Shown piece after piece: positions 32,704 to 40,402 of a stretch of DNA of 40,402 nucleotides. Source of the stretch: a virus; IMG/VR virus record IMGVR_UViG_3300006919_000132, positions 1-40,402 of that record. One strand, written 5' to 3'. A model generated the notes under the pieces. That model was not told the DNA's origin, searched no databases, and saw only the letters and a list, made by a program, of their open reading frames with translations. A program made the translations under genes and the position numbers. Each line of letters starts with the position of its first letter. Within the stretch, counting starts at the first letter, position 1.

Positions 32704-34212
32704 TTACTTCATCAACATAAAGTTGTTTGCACCTTGAGTGATTAAACATCTTTCAGTTAAGAAGTGTAACTGCATTGCATCTAAAGCAGCTGTAGCAGCT
32801 CCAACAGAACCAGTAACCCAAGTTTTCATTCTTCGGTCATCAGTTGAAGAAGCTCTATATCTAACGTGTAAGAACGGTCGCTTTAGGTTTTTACCTAATT
32901 GCTGATCGTATACAGTAGATGTACCAGCTGGAATCATAACTCCTCTAATTGCATTAGCAGTATTAGCATCATTAATACTTCCTCTTGTAGCTTTATCATT
33001 TAAGTATCTAAAATCAGACTTGTAGAAGTCGTAAGAACCTCTTCTAAATCCTGAGAAACCTAAATTTAATGCCATGTCTTCGTCGTTGTCAAACACTCCA
33101 TAAGAAGTACCTCCAGCTCCATAAGAGTTCATTGAAGCAAGCATATCGTCCATAGCTAAACTAGTAGCTCTGTTAACAAACATCATGTATTCTTCAATAG
33201 CACCTTGCTTGTCAAACTCAGCTAGTATAGCATCGAACTCAGCTAAATCAGTAGCAGCATTAACGCCGGTTACGCCAGTAGTAATGTTACCTCTTTTTTC
33301 AATAGCTGCAAATAAACCTTCTGTACCAGTGGTAGCAACAGCTGTGTTAGCTCCAGTTAATCCTAGAGCATTATCAACAAAGTCAGTTCCTGGAACACCA
33401 AGCTCTGATTCTAGCATTGCCATTTCAACATAATCGTTAAATCTAGCTCTAGTATCAGCTTCAGCTTTTAAGTACCAAAGATATCCACCTTGTCCTGATT
33501 CAGAAGTTACTTCGATCCAACCAATTCTTGAAGCGTCTGATCCAGATACTTCGTAGTAATCTTTCATAATAATTGGTTTATTAGTAAAAGATTTAAATTG
33601 TGGTTCGTTAGCACCTCTACTTGTTGCAGTACCAGCAACGCCATAAGCTTTACCTTTTGCAAACTCAGAACCATAAACTAGTACAGTTATAGATTTATTA
33701 GTAGAAGTATCAGCAAAACCTATATCACCTAACGTAGCTTGTGATCCATAAGGAGCAACAGATATTGTGTGAGTACTAACATCATAAACTAGCGCCTTAC
33801 AAACTCCTTCAGAACTAGAAATAATAACAGTGTCATTTTCTCTAATACCGTGAGTAGTTAAACCGCCGGTAACATCCTCAGCTTCATCTATATCAGCTTG
33901 AATTTTTATAGTACCAGCACTTTGAGTACCACCTGTAGCGTTTACTAAAACACCTTTGTAAGATAAATGTAACCTACCTTGCTCTGACCAAATAACTTGA
34001 TCTGCAGTCATAGGCTCTTCTGCGCCGACTTGAGATAAGAAACCTGATATAGTTCTCGGTCCGAAAACTTCAGCTTCTTGCTCCATTAAGTCTGGCACGT
34101 ATTGTTGACCCCAACCATCCGTAGATGAAAGGTCTAAGTAATTAGTTTCTAACGTTTGCTTCTTTGGAGCAGGCACGCTATTTAACCCATTACCTGGATT
34201 TGAAATTGCCAT
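32704..34212 (-). CDS. Major capsid protein
   Basis: 502 residues. Position after terminase, portal and scaffold-like genes, strong terminator directly behind it, and composition (Ala/Gly/Thr-rich, few Cys) all point to the major capsid protein, expected to have the HK97 fold. Segments QVIWSEQGRLHLSYKG (near 73-88), ITVLVYGSEFAKGKAYGVAG and IIMKDYYEVSGSDASRIGWI resemble capsid proteins of marine and crAss-like podoviruses as I recall them. A beta-rich stretch around 90-200 may be an inserted surface domain. No N-terminal delta domain is obvious, consistent with a separate scaffold protein. The start follows the scaffold stop by 18 bases. Confidence 0.82.
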   Translation of the reverse strand: MAISNPGNGLNSVPAPKKQTLETNYLDLSSTDGWGQQYVPDLMEQEAEVFGPRTISGFLSQVGAEEPMTADQVIWSEQGRLHLSYKGVLVNATGGTQSAGTIKIQADIDEAEDVTGGLTTHGIRENDTVIISSSEGVCKALVYDVSTHTISVAPYGSQATLGDIGFADTSTNKSITVLVYGSEFAKGKAYGVAGTATSRGANEPQFKSFTNKPIIMKDYYEVSGSDASRIGWIEVTSESGQGGYLWYLKAEADTRARFNDYVEMAMLESELGVPGTDFVDNALGLTGANTAVATTGTEGLFAAIEKRGNITTGVTGVNAATDLAEFDAILAEFDKQGAIEEYMMFVNRATSLAMDDMLASMNSYGAGGTSYGVFDNDEDMALNLGFSGFRRGSYDFYKSDFRYLNDKATRGSINDANTANAIRGVMIPAGTSTVYDQQLGKNLKRPFLHVRYRASSTDDRRMKTWVTGSVGAATAALDAMQLHFLTERCLITQGANNFMLMK

Positions 34213-34230
34213 AATTATAAATTTTTAAAG

Positions 34231-35424
34231 TTAATTTTTCTTTCTAATTTTAAAAGATCTATTTCTAATATCAGAAGAAGAATCACCTATAACCTTATAC
34301 TTAACGCCCCCAACGTTAACTTCGCCGTGTGTTTTTCTAGGTTCTAAGTTTATATTTTTATCTTTAGCAACTCTATCTTTTATAGCATCAGCTTTACCTT
34401 GCTCATAAAAATGTTTAGCAATAGTATCAGCATTCATAGCTGTAAATAAAGATTTATGATAACCCGCAGTGTCTTCAATAGTTTTATTATCTTCGCCTAC
34501 AAACTTGTTGACGAAATTATTAAGATCGCTTTGTGTTGTTTTAACCTTATCAACATCTTTAACGTTAAACCTATATTTCTTATCTCCAACATTATATTCA
34601 AAACCTTTGAACTGGTCGTTAAAAAGATTATTAGTTTTATTTAAAAATGTTCTTTTATTTGCTTCAGATACCTTCTTTTGATTCTCTTGATCTTTGTTGT
34701 ATCTATTAAAAAAATCTATAGCTTTCTGCTGCTCACTAGTGAGTTTGCTTCCAGCTTTAATTTCTTCATAGTATTTAGACTTTTGCCCGTCTAAGTAGGC
34801 TCTAGCCTCGGCAACTTGCTCTTTGAGGGCTATTTCTTTTTTACGCTTAGTTCTTTCGTCATCTAATTCTTCATCAATACCAAACATATCTTCCATTAAA
34901 AAACTTCGCTCTTCGTTATTTAAATGAGATTTAGTAGATTTATAATACTCGTTTAATACATCAGTATCATCTAACTTAGATATATCTCTATTTAAATTAA
35001 CATAGTCTTGTATGTCACCACCTGTTTCGTCCATAAAATCTACAAGCTTCTGTATGTTTTCTGGTAGTGGTTTGCCTGTTTGTTCAGCTTCTTCAACAGC
35101 TTCTTCTACAGCTTCTTCTACTTCTTCAACTGTTTTATTTTCAATAACTTCTTCAACAACTTCCTCTATAGTAGGTTGCTCTTCATTAGTTTCTGTTGTT
35201 TTAGCCTTAACATCTTCTTGTGGCGTTTCAGCTTTTTCAGTTTTCTCATCTTGAGTAGGTGGTTTATCTAAGTCTATTTTAGTAACGCTAGGATCTTCAT
35301 AGCTATCAAACTTAGATATAAATTTACCATCTTCATCTCTTGGTTGAGTTGTTTTTTCATTTACAACCTCTTCAATAGGTTGCTCAGTTGTTTCTTCAAC
35401 AACTTCTTTATTTTCTTCTGCCAT
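34231..35424 (-). CDS. Acidic scaffolding-like protein
   Basis: 397 residues. The N-terminal ~125 residues are extremely acidic and repetitive (VVEEVIENKTVEEVEEAVEE, then AVEEAEQ), predicted disordered or helical. The middle is charged and helical (QKAIDFFNRYNKDQENQKKV), and the C-terminal part is basic, ending DIRNRSFKIRKKN. An acidic helical protein with a basic C-terminus directly before the capsid gene is the usual signature of a scaffolding protein, whose basic tail binds the capsid inner surface. No protease motif is visible, so it is not obviously a fused protease-scaffold. Assignment rests on position and charge distribution. Confidence 0.74.
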   Translation of the reverse strand: MAEENKEVVEETTEQPIEEVVNEKTTQPRDEDGKFISKFDSYEDPSVTKIDLDKPPTQDEKTEKAETPQEDVKAKTTETNEEQPTIEEVVEEVIENKTVEEVEEAVEEAVEEAEQTGKPLPENIQKLVDFMDETGGDIQDYVNLNRDISKLDDTDVLNEYYKSTKSHLNNEERSFLMEDMFGIDEELDDERTKRKKEIALKEQVAEARAYLDGQKSKYYEEIKAGSKLTSEQQKAIDFFNRYNKDQENQKKVSEANKRTFLNKTNNLFNDQFKGFEYNVGDKKYRFNVKDVDKVKTTQSDLNNFVNKFVGEDNKTIEDTAGYHKSLFTAMNADTIAKHFYEQGKADAIKDRVAKDKNINLEPRKTHGEVNVGGVKYKVIGDSSSDIRNRSFKIRKKN

Positions 35425-35450
35425 AATAAAATTTTATAAAATATTAAATA

Positions 35451-37853
35451 TTAAGAGTCGAACCTATCTAAGTCCACTCCTCCTGTAAGTATATCATTAC
35501 CTGATGATTCAAATTTATTAAACGAGTCACCCTGTTTTCTTTGCTGTATCATTTCTTTTTGATGCATAGCCTGCTGATCTACCCTTTTATCTTTTCTATC
35601 TTCTCTTTCAGTTTCACTTTGTTTTCTAGTTTGTAACTCTAACTCTTTCATTTTAGAATTTAAATCAAACTCAAACTGCATCAAATCTTTTTTAGCACTA
35701 ACTTCATTTTGTAAAAACTGAGACTGAAGCTGACTCTTTGTTTGCTCTAGTTGTATTTCACTTTGAGACTTTGCTTGCATTTTTTGCAACTCCATTTCAG
35801 CAGCCACTTGTTGCGACTGTTGATTAGCTTGAGCTTGAGCCTGTATGTTTTGTTGTTGTATTGCTTGGTCTCTTTCTATTTTCTTTTTTCTTTTAACTTT
35901 AAGTAATTGATTTGCTAGCTTAATATTTCTAACCTCTCTTAAGTCTATAGCATCATCAATATCTAAGGTTTTTTGTTGCAATGCCATTTGTATATTATTT
36001 TCTAATATAGCTTTTTCTTCTTCATCTGGCAATAGTTCTATAAATATACCAAAGTCGTGAAGGTATAATTCTTTTAATTCTTCTAGCGTAGCAACATTAT
36101 GTGCACCAATAGAATTTATAAAAGCATGTTTTGTTGGAGAGTACTCAACTATATCAGCTATTCGCAAAGATAAACACTCAGCAGCTTCAGCAGTTAAAAA
36201 CAACATTGATTGTAGTATGTGTCTTGTTGCTGTGTTAGAGTTTGCTGCTGCTAATTTTTGCACACCAACTAAAGCGTTTTTATCTGGCAAACTACCGTCT
36301 CTAGCTTCATTTAAACCGGTTACGTCTCTAATCATTTGCATGTAGTAGTTGTAAGTAGTTATTAAACTTTGTATCTTACCACCATTAACATTATTATTTA
36401 TTTGTTGTATTGGCACTTTACCAGGATTCATATCACCGTCTTGAGTAAAGCTTCTACCTATGACACTACCAGTCTGGAAGAACATGTTTAAAGCTTCTTG
36501 CGGATTGTAGTTTGTTCCATTACCTAAATCTATTTCAGCCAAACCATCAGCATCTAAGTAAACACCGTCTGGTACCATACGCGCCATTACTTGCTGTAAC
36601 TTTAAGTGTGTTAGTTGTATCATATCAGCAAAGCTAGTTATTCTACCAACAATAGACTCTATCCTATCTTCATACATCCTTGGTGCTGTTATTTGATAAT
36701 TCATTTTAACGCTACCAAAATTAGAATCAGATCGCATCATATTAGGACACATTCTCCACTCTAATAATTTTTCACAACCTAAAACAAAAACACCTTCGTA
36801 TAAAGTTTCAATAACTCTTTCAAGCTTTCTATACTCACCATCCATACTAGCAGGCGGATTAAAGCCGTCGTCTTTTTCTATAACTTTTTCTCCACCAGCT
36901 GCAGTCGCTTTTAATTTATAAACATTATTCATATGTGTTTTAAAATTAAAATACAATACTTCTATTCTATTTCTATCGTTATCGTATTTTCTTGATGGAG
37001 TTTTGTAATGGTTGCCACCAGACTTGCTAACTATTTCTTCTATTTCAGATTCTGTTAATCCTGGAAATTGTTTTACAAGCTCATTAATTGGTATTTCTTT
37101 TACTTCACCAACATAATATATATCGTCAAAGTAAGGTGAGTCTGTATGTGAGTAAACTAAATCGGCTGGATCAACATATTTAATTCTAGCGCCATCACTA
37201 AAATCAAAAGTTGTTTTAGTAGCAGCTATACCTAAAACAGTTAAATCATATAAACATCTTCTTCTTACTAAATCATAATCACTAGCTTCCATCAAAGTGT
37301 TTATAGCTTGCTCTTCTGCTATCTCAACAGCTTGCTTGTAATTTAACTGCATGTGTAAAGCTAGTTCTTCTTCTGTGTCTGGTAAAGTTTCTGGATTATT
37401 TTCGTTTAACTCCATACCAAATAAATCTTTAGCGCTCTTATCAAACTCTCTAGCTCGCATATCTCGAAGCATAGATTCCATGTATTCAGTTCGTTTACTA
37501 ATACCAAACTCGTCTTGAGAAAAAGCACTTATTTCGTAATTTCTTTGAGCCATGCCATTTACCACTATATCAACAAACTTAGATATAACAGGTACTGGCT
37601 TCCAATCTAAATTTAAATAAGATAAATCACCGTTTATAGATAATTCGTTTTTGTACTTTTGTATCGGCTGTTCACCTCTAGCATATAATCTTAATCTATG
37701 AAAATTGTTTTTGCTATTATCATATTTAGATGTAGTACCTGAAAACCACTCGTGTTTTATAGCTTTTGCTATTTTTAAACCGTATTCTTCACTTAGCTTT
37801 TCCATATCGCTAACTGCTTGCGATGGAAAATATATAGAGTAATCTGATATCAT
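35451..37853 (-). CDS. Portal protein
   Basis: 800 residues, larger than most podovirus portals (about 500-725). The segment RLYARGEQPIQKYKNELSIN (54-73) followed by NLDWKPVPVISKFVDIVVNG is similar to portals of crAss-like and related Bacteroidetes phages as recalled. Further support is the LRMCPN/LEWRM region near 370 and GSLPDKNALVGVQKLAAANS around 520. The C-terminal ~160 residues are Gln-rich coiled coil (QQNIQAQAQANQQSQQVAAE), like the barrel of long podovirus portals. The start overlaps the terminase stop by four bases (ATGA). It would form the dodecameric DNA gate at one capsid vertex. High confidence from gene order and length; motif recall adds to it. Confidence 0.82.
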   Translation of the reverse strand: MISDYSIYFPSQAVSDMEKLSEEYGLKIAKAIKHEWFSGTTSKYDNSKNNFHRLRLYARGEQPIQKYKNELSINGDLSYLNLDWKPVPVISKFVDIVVNGMAQRNYEISAFSQDEFGISKRTEYMESMLRDMRAREFDKSAKDLFGMELNENNPETLPDTEEELALHMQLNYKQAVEIAEEQAINTLMEASDYDLVRRRCLYDLTVLGIAATKTTFDFSDGARIKYVDPADLVYSHTDSPYFDDIYYVGEVKEIPINELVKQFPGLTESEIEEIVSKSGGNHYKTPSRKYDNDRNRIEVLYFNFKTHMNNVYKLKATAAGGEKVIEKDDGFNPPASMDGEYRKLERVIETLYEGVFVLGCEKLLEWRMCPNMMRSDSNFGSVKMNYQITAPRMYEDRIESIVGRITSFADMIQLTHLKLQQVMARMVPDGVYLDADGLAEIDLGNGTNYNPQEALNMFFQTGSVIGRSFTQDGDMNPGKVPIQQINNNVNGGKIQSLITTYNYYMQMIRDVTGLNEARDGSLPDKNALVGVQKLAAANSNTATRHILQSMLFLTAEAAECLSLRIADIVEYSPTKHAFINSIGAHNVATLEELKELYLHDFGIFIELLPDEEEKAILENNIQMALQQKTLDIDDAIDLREVRNIKLANQLLKVKRKKKIERDQAIQQQNIQAQAQANQQSQQVAAEMELQKMQAKSQSEIQLEQTKSQLQSQFLQNEVSAKKDLMQFEFDLNSKMKELELQTRKQSETEREDRKDKRVDQQAMHQKEMIQQRKQGDSFNKFESSGNDILTGGVDLDRFDS

Positions 37854-40087
37854 ATTTTATTCTTAATTATCTTTGATGTAATTCCTTTATTATTAAATTT
37901 AGATATATTTAAATTTAACGGTTGTCTTTTTTGTTTTGGATTAGGTCGGTATAAATGTCTATTGCAAGCCATTATAGCTAAACCAGAACTTATTGAAGCA
38001 TCATGTTTTGTTCTTCTATTTATATCAAACTTAGACCAATCATTAAGTGTATTGTTAAAATACATAGTTCCATAAGTTCCGTCTTGTAATAAACCAACAT
38101 GATCGTTGATATACATTTCAATAGCAGCTGCATGAGCTTGTTTTATATCTTCACTTGAGTTTGGTATACCACCAACTTCTTTTTCAGACGTCGAAAGCTT
38201 GTTCCATATTTTATCTGGCCTGTTCATGCTAAAGCCTCTATAGCCTCTTCTTCGTAAATAGTATAATAATCGCGGCTTGTTATTTTCTGCAAGTATTGGC
38301 ATGCCGTAAAATACTAAAGACATTAAAACGTCTTCAAAAAATATTTCAGCTGTTTGTGGTCTAGCTATATATTCTAAAAAGAACGTATTAGCTGGAGCAT
38401 CTTCCATTGAAAACTTAGTTAAGCCGTGTAGAGCGCCTTTCGATCCTCTGTTATCTACAGTGCCAGATATATCATACGAGTCACAACCAAACGCGCCAAC
38501 GTGCTCGTTGCCAGGATATTTAACTCCATTTTTTATTATTACATTGTTTTGCAACTTAGCGTTAGGTACCCAGCTTATAGCGAACCTACCATTAGGATCT
38601 GGATTAAAAACAACTCTTGTATCTTTAACACCATTAACCCATTGAAAGTTACCTAGCGTTAATACTGAAGAGCTTCTATTACCTTCGTTGTAATCTATTT
38701 GCTCGTATATTTTTATAAGATTAAACAGACTATTTTTTGTTTCATCTCTAAATGCGTGCTCTTCAGTTCTTGGAAACTGTCTATAAAATTCGTTTAAAGC
38801 ATCTTGATCGTCTTTTAAACCTTCAGCCTCGTTTTGCCAATGATCTATTACGCCATAATCTATTTCTATTCCTTGTGGATCAAGTGCTGGTTCTTTAGGA
38901 GTATTGAAAACAGGCTGTCCGTATTCGTCAATGAATCCTTCGTAATTCCATTCCATAGGAATAAACAAAGAATATAATCCTGACTTAGTTTGTCCGTTTT
39001 TGTTTCGCTTGGTAACATCTGAGTCATTATATAAGTTTTTAAAGTTATCACCACCTTTTTCTAACGAATTACTAGTGCTACCCATCATACATTTACCAAC
39101 AACTCTACTACCTAAACGCAAGCAAGTTTTTGTAACTCTCCAGTTATTTTTTATATTATCAGGCCTTTCCCACTTACCACTCTCATCATGAACTAGTAAG
39201 TTTAACTTCTCACCATCATAACTATTATCACCTGTATTTTTCCAGTCAATAGTAGTGTCAAGCCCTTCAACATCATCCATTTCTTCACGCTCACGTATTT
39301 TTTTACGTGTAAACTTTTTAGCTGGCACTCTATATGCGAGTTCGGACTTTGGCCGGTCCATACCGTCCTGTATTGGCTTGAAGAAGAAAGGATAATTTAA
39401 ACTAATAGGTACTACTTTGTCTGTAAACATTTTTTTCGCATCAGCACCAGTCTTAGATAATATACCAAATCTACTATCACTAGCAAGCGTTGCTAAATTA
39501 ACAGTTTCAGCTGAACTCATAAATGAAAAACCTGATCGTCTGTTTTTTAAATAGCACATACCGTAGCATCTACTATCAGCTTTACAAGCTTCCCAAAATA
39601 TATAGAATAATCTATTTGCTTCTCTATAATCAGGTGCGCCTACATCTATTTTACTCCACTGTAAGTACATATAGTGCGTACCTGTTATATAAGTTGGTTT
39701 ACCATTATTCATAAACCAAAAACCTTCTTCTCTTCTTTTAAACTCTTCGTCTATATAACCGTAATGCTCTTCTTTAAAATCAAGAGGATAGTCTTGCCAG
39801 TCAAATACTGTTTTAATTTTTTTAAACTCAGGCTTTACTGGAAACTGTTTCCACTTTTGCTCTGATTTATTCTTACTGTAACTGTATATATTACTTGGTT
39901 GTTTGGGTAAAGCTATATGTAAGCCTTGTATTTCTATAACGTCACCAATCATACCGGTTTTAGATATAACAACCACATTGCTTTCTTTGTTATATCCATA
40001 CTCCCACTTCCTGCTCTTATTTAATCTTTTAATAGTATTTAACCTTATTGGTTCTACTATTTTATACAAGCTTTGTTCGTATTTCAT
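37850..40087 (-). CDS. Terminase large subunit
   Basis: 745 residues. The ATPase shows a Walker A-like K181-N-R-R-S-G-F-S188 (Arg/Lys-rich, as in many phage terminases rather than GKT) and a Walker B L-L-V-H-D301-E302. The nuclease region begins at GAFGCDSYDIS with D536 and D539 as probable metal ligands in the RNase H-like fold, and HDASISSGLAIMA near 710 fits its last motif. The protein would cut and pump genome concatemers into proheads through the portal encoded next. Its start overlaps the stop of the putative small subunit by four bases. The long N-terminal ~100 residues before the ATPase are unusual for small terminases but fit large marine and crAss-like versions. Confidence 0.88.
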   Translation of the reverse strand: MKYEQSLYKIVEPIRLNTIKRLNKSRKWEYGYNKESNVVVISKTGMIGDVIEIQGLHIALPKQPSNIYSYSKNKSEQKWKQFPVKPEFKKIKTVFDWQDYPLDFKEEHYGYIDEEFKRREEGFWFMNNGKPTYITGTHYMYLQWSKIDVGAPDYREANRLFYIFWEACKADSRCYGMCYLKNRRSGFSFMSSAETVNLATLASDSRFGILSKTGADAKKMFTDKVVPISLNYPFFFKPIQDGMDRPKSELAYRVPAKKFTRKKIREREEMDDVEGLDTTIDWKNTGDNSYDGEKLNLLVHDESGKWERPDNIKNNWRVTKTCLRLGSRVVGKCMMGSTSNSLEKGGDNFKNLYNDSDVTKRNKNGQTKSGLYSLFIPMEWNYEGFIDEYGQPVFNTPKEPALDPQGIEIDYGVIDHWQNEAEGLKDDQDALNEFYRQFPRTEEHAFRDETKNSLFNLIKIYEQIDYNEGNRSSSVLTLGNFQWVNGVKDTRVVFNPDPNGRFAISWVPNAKLQNNVIIKNGVKYPGNEHVGAFGCDSYDISGTVDNRGSKGALHGLTKFSMEDAPANTFFLEYIARPQTAEIFFEDVLMSLVFYGMPILAENNKPRLLYYLRRRGYRGFSMNRPDKIWNKLSTSEKEVGGIPNSSEDIKQAHAAAIEMYINDHVGLLQDGTYGTMYFNNTLNDWSKFDINRRTKHDASISSGLAIMACNRHLYRPNPKQKRQPLNLNISKFNNKGITSKIIKNKI

Positions 40088-40356
40088 TTTGACCTACCCT
40101 CTGCAAAACCTTTAAACGTAGTTTCTTTTTTTTCTTCAACTTTACCCTCAAGCATATTCTCTTCTTCGTTTATACGATTAAGTATTTCAAAAGCATCGAA
40201 TATAGCTAACTTTTTTGTAGCAGCTGCATTTTTTAATCTATCAGCTGATATATCATCATCACTATCAACTATAGGTTCTTTAGCAACTTTAATTAGTTCT
40301 TCAACTGCTTTTTGCCCAGCTTGGATTATATTCTTCTTCGTTTCCTTGATATTCAT
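40084..40356 (-). CDS. Terminase small subunit candidate
   Basis: 90 residues, helical and charged. IIQAGQKAVEELIKVAKEPI (10-29) is followed by SDDDISADRLKNAAATKKLA (32-51) and IFDAFEILNRINEEENMLEG. From memory this matches small proteins placed directly before large terminases in marine phages and annotated as small subunits, which bind DNA and start packaging. No classical helix-turn-helix is obvious at this length, so it may be a minimal type. Its stop (TGA) overlaps the large-subunit ATG. The spacer upstream (40357-40402) has a 12-bp palindrome AATAAATTTATT at 40367-40378 and no recognisable promoter. Confidence 0.65.
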   Translation of the reverse strand: MNIKETKKNIIQAGQKAVEELIKVAKEPIVDSDDDISADRLKNAAATKKLAIFDAFEILNRINEEENMLEGKVEEKKETTFKGFAEGRSK

Positions 40357-40402
40357 ATTTAATTGTAATAAATTTATTCATAACCCTATATAATCTTTCT
40401 CC

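Noticed and set aside
40367-40378. AT-only palindrome as a packaging or origin site
   Set aside because: A 12-bp AT palindrome is expected by chance in such AT-rich sequence, and no repeated or structured context supports it.
40302-40381. A 25-codon frame beginning MNKFITIKYEYQG just upstream of and overlapping the small-terminase candidate
   Set aside because: It is short, overlaps the better-supported frame out of phase, and has no recognisable pattern.

Overview
This window looks like part of the genome of a lytic, tailed, podovirus-like bacteriophage, most likely a marine phage infecting a Bacteroidetes (Flavobacteriia-type) host. The phage assignment rests on the terminase, portal, scaffold-like, capsid and tail genes, transcribed in one direction with almost no spacers. 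The host guess is inference. It rests on low GC, poor or absent Shine-Dalgarno sequences, a Bacteroidetes-type histone H1-like mini-protein, and a secreted protein whose C-terminus resembles a type IX secretion (T9SS) sorting signal. Some structural proteins resemble crAss-like and uncultured marine phage proteins from memory; no search was run.

Layout. Positions 1-1145 (+ strand) hold the end of a metabolic arm: the 3' part of a B12-dependent ribonucleotide reductase and a 59-residue histone H1-like protein. A UUCG-capped hairpin at 1151-1175 separates this from everything else, which lies on the - strand and is read from 40402 down to about 1174. In transcription order the late arm holds: probable small terminase, large terminase, portal, acidic scaffold-like protein and major capsid protein, followed by a terminator; an unnamed conserved-looking phage protein, followed by a terminator; a repeated promoter-like element; two connector or ring candidates; a 2369-residue tail or stabilisation protein; two beta-rich virion proteins; a second copy of the element; three ejection-type proteins, the last a 3364-residue multi-domain protein; a third copy of the element; a Cys-rich mini-protein, tail fibre and two small beta-rich proteins; an L,D-transpeptidase-like lysin candidate; an envelope cassette (outer-membrane barrel, T9SS-like secreted repeat protein, one-TM coiled-coil protein, exported redox-dead thioredoxin fold); and a string of very basic small proteins interrupted by a PAP2-type phosphatase.

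How the parts may work together. The terminase, portal, scaffold and capsid genes build and fill the head. The connector and stabilisation genes build a short tail. The Ala/Gln-rich, 389-residue and 3364-residue proteins are in the position of T7-type internal or ejected proteins. The 3364-residue protein carries a zincin-like protease motif, a sigma-region-2-like patch, a HAD phosphatase split by a P-loop kinase, hydrophobic segments and a C-terminal zinc-finger-like motif, so it fits the 'polyvalent protein' idea of several effectors delivered with the DNA. The leftmost third suggests late remodelling of the host envelope and DNA packing by small basic proteins; both are inferences from composition and position.

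No tRNA, rRNA, CRISPR array, insertion sequence or integrase was recognised. No gene-free stretch exceeds 300 bases; the longest spacer is about 105 bases (31680-31784) and holds a terminator and a promoter-like element.
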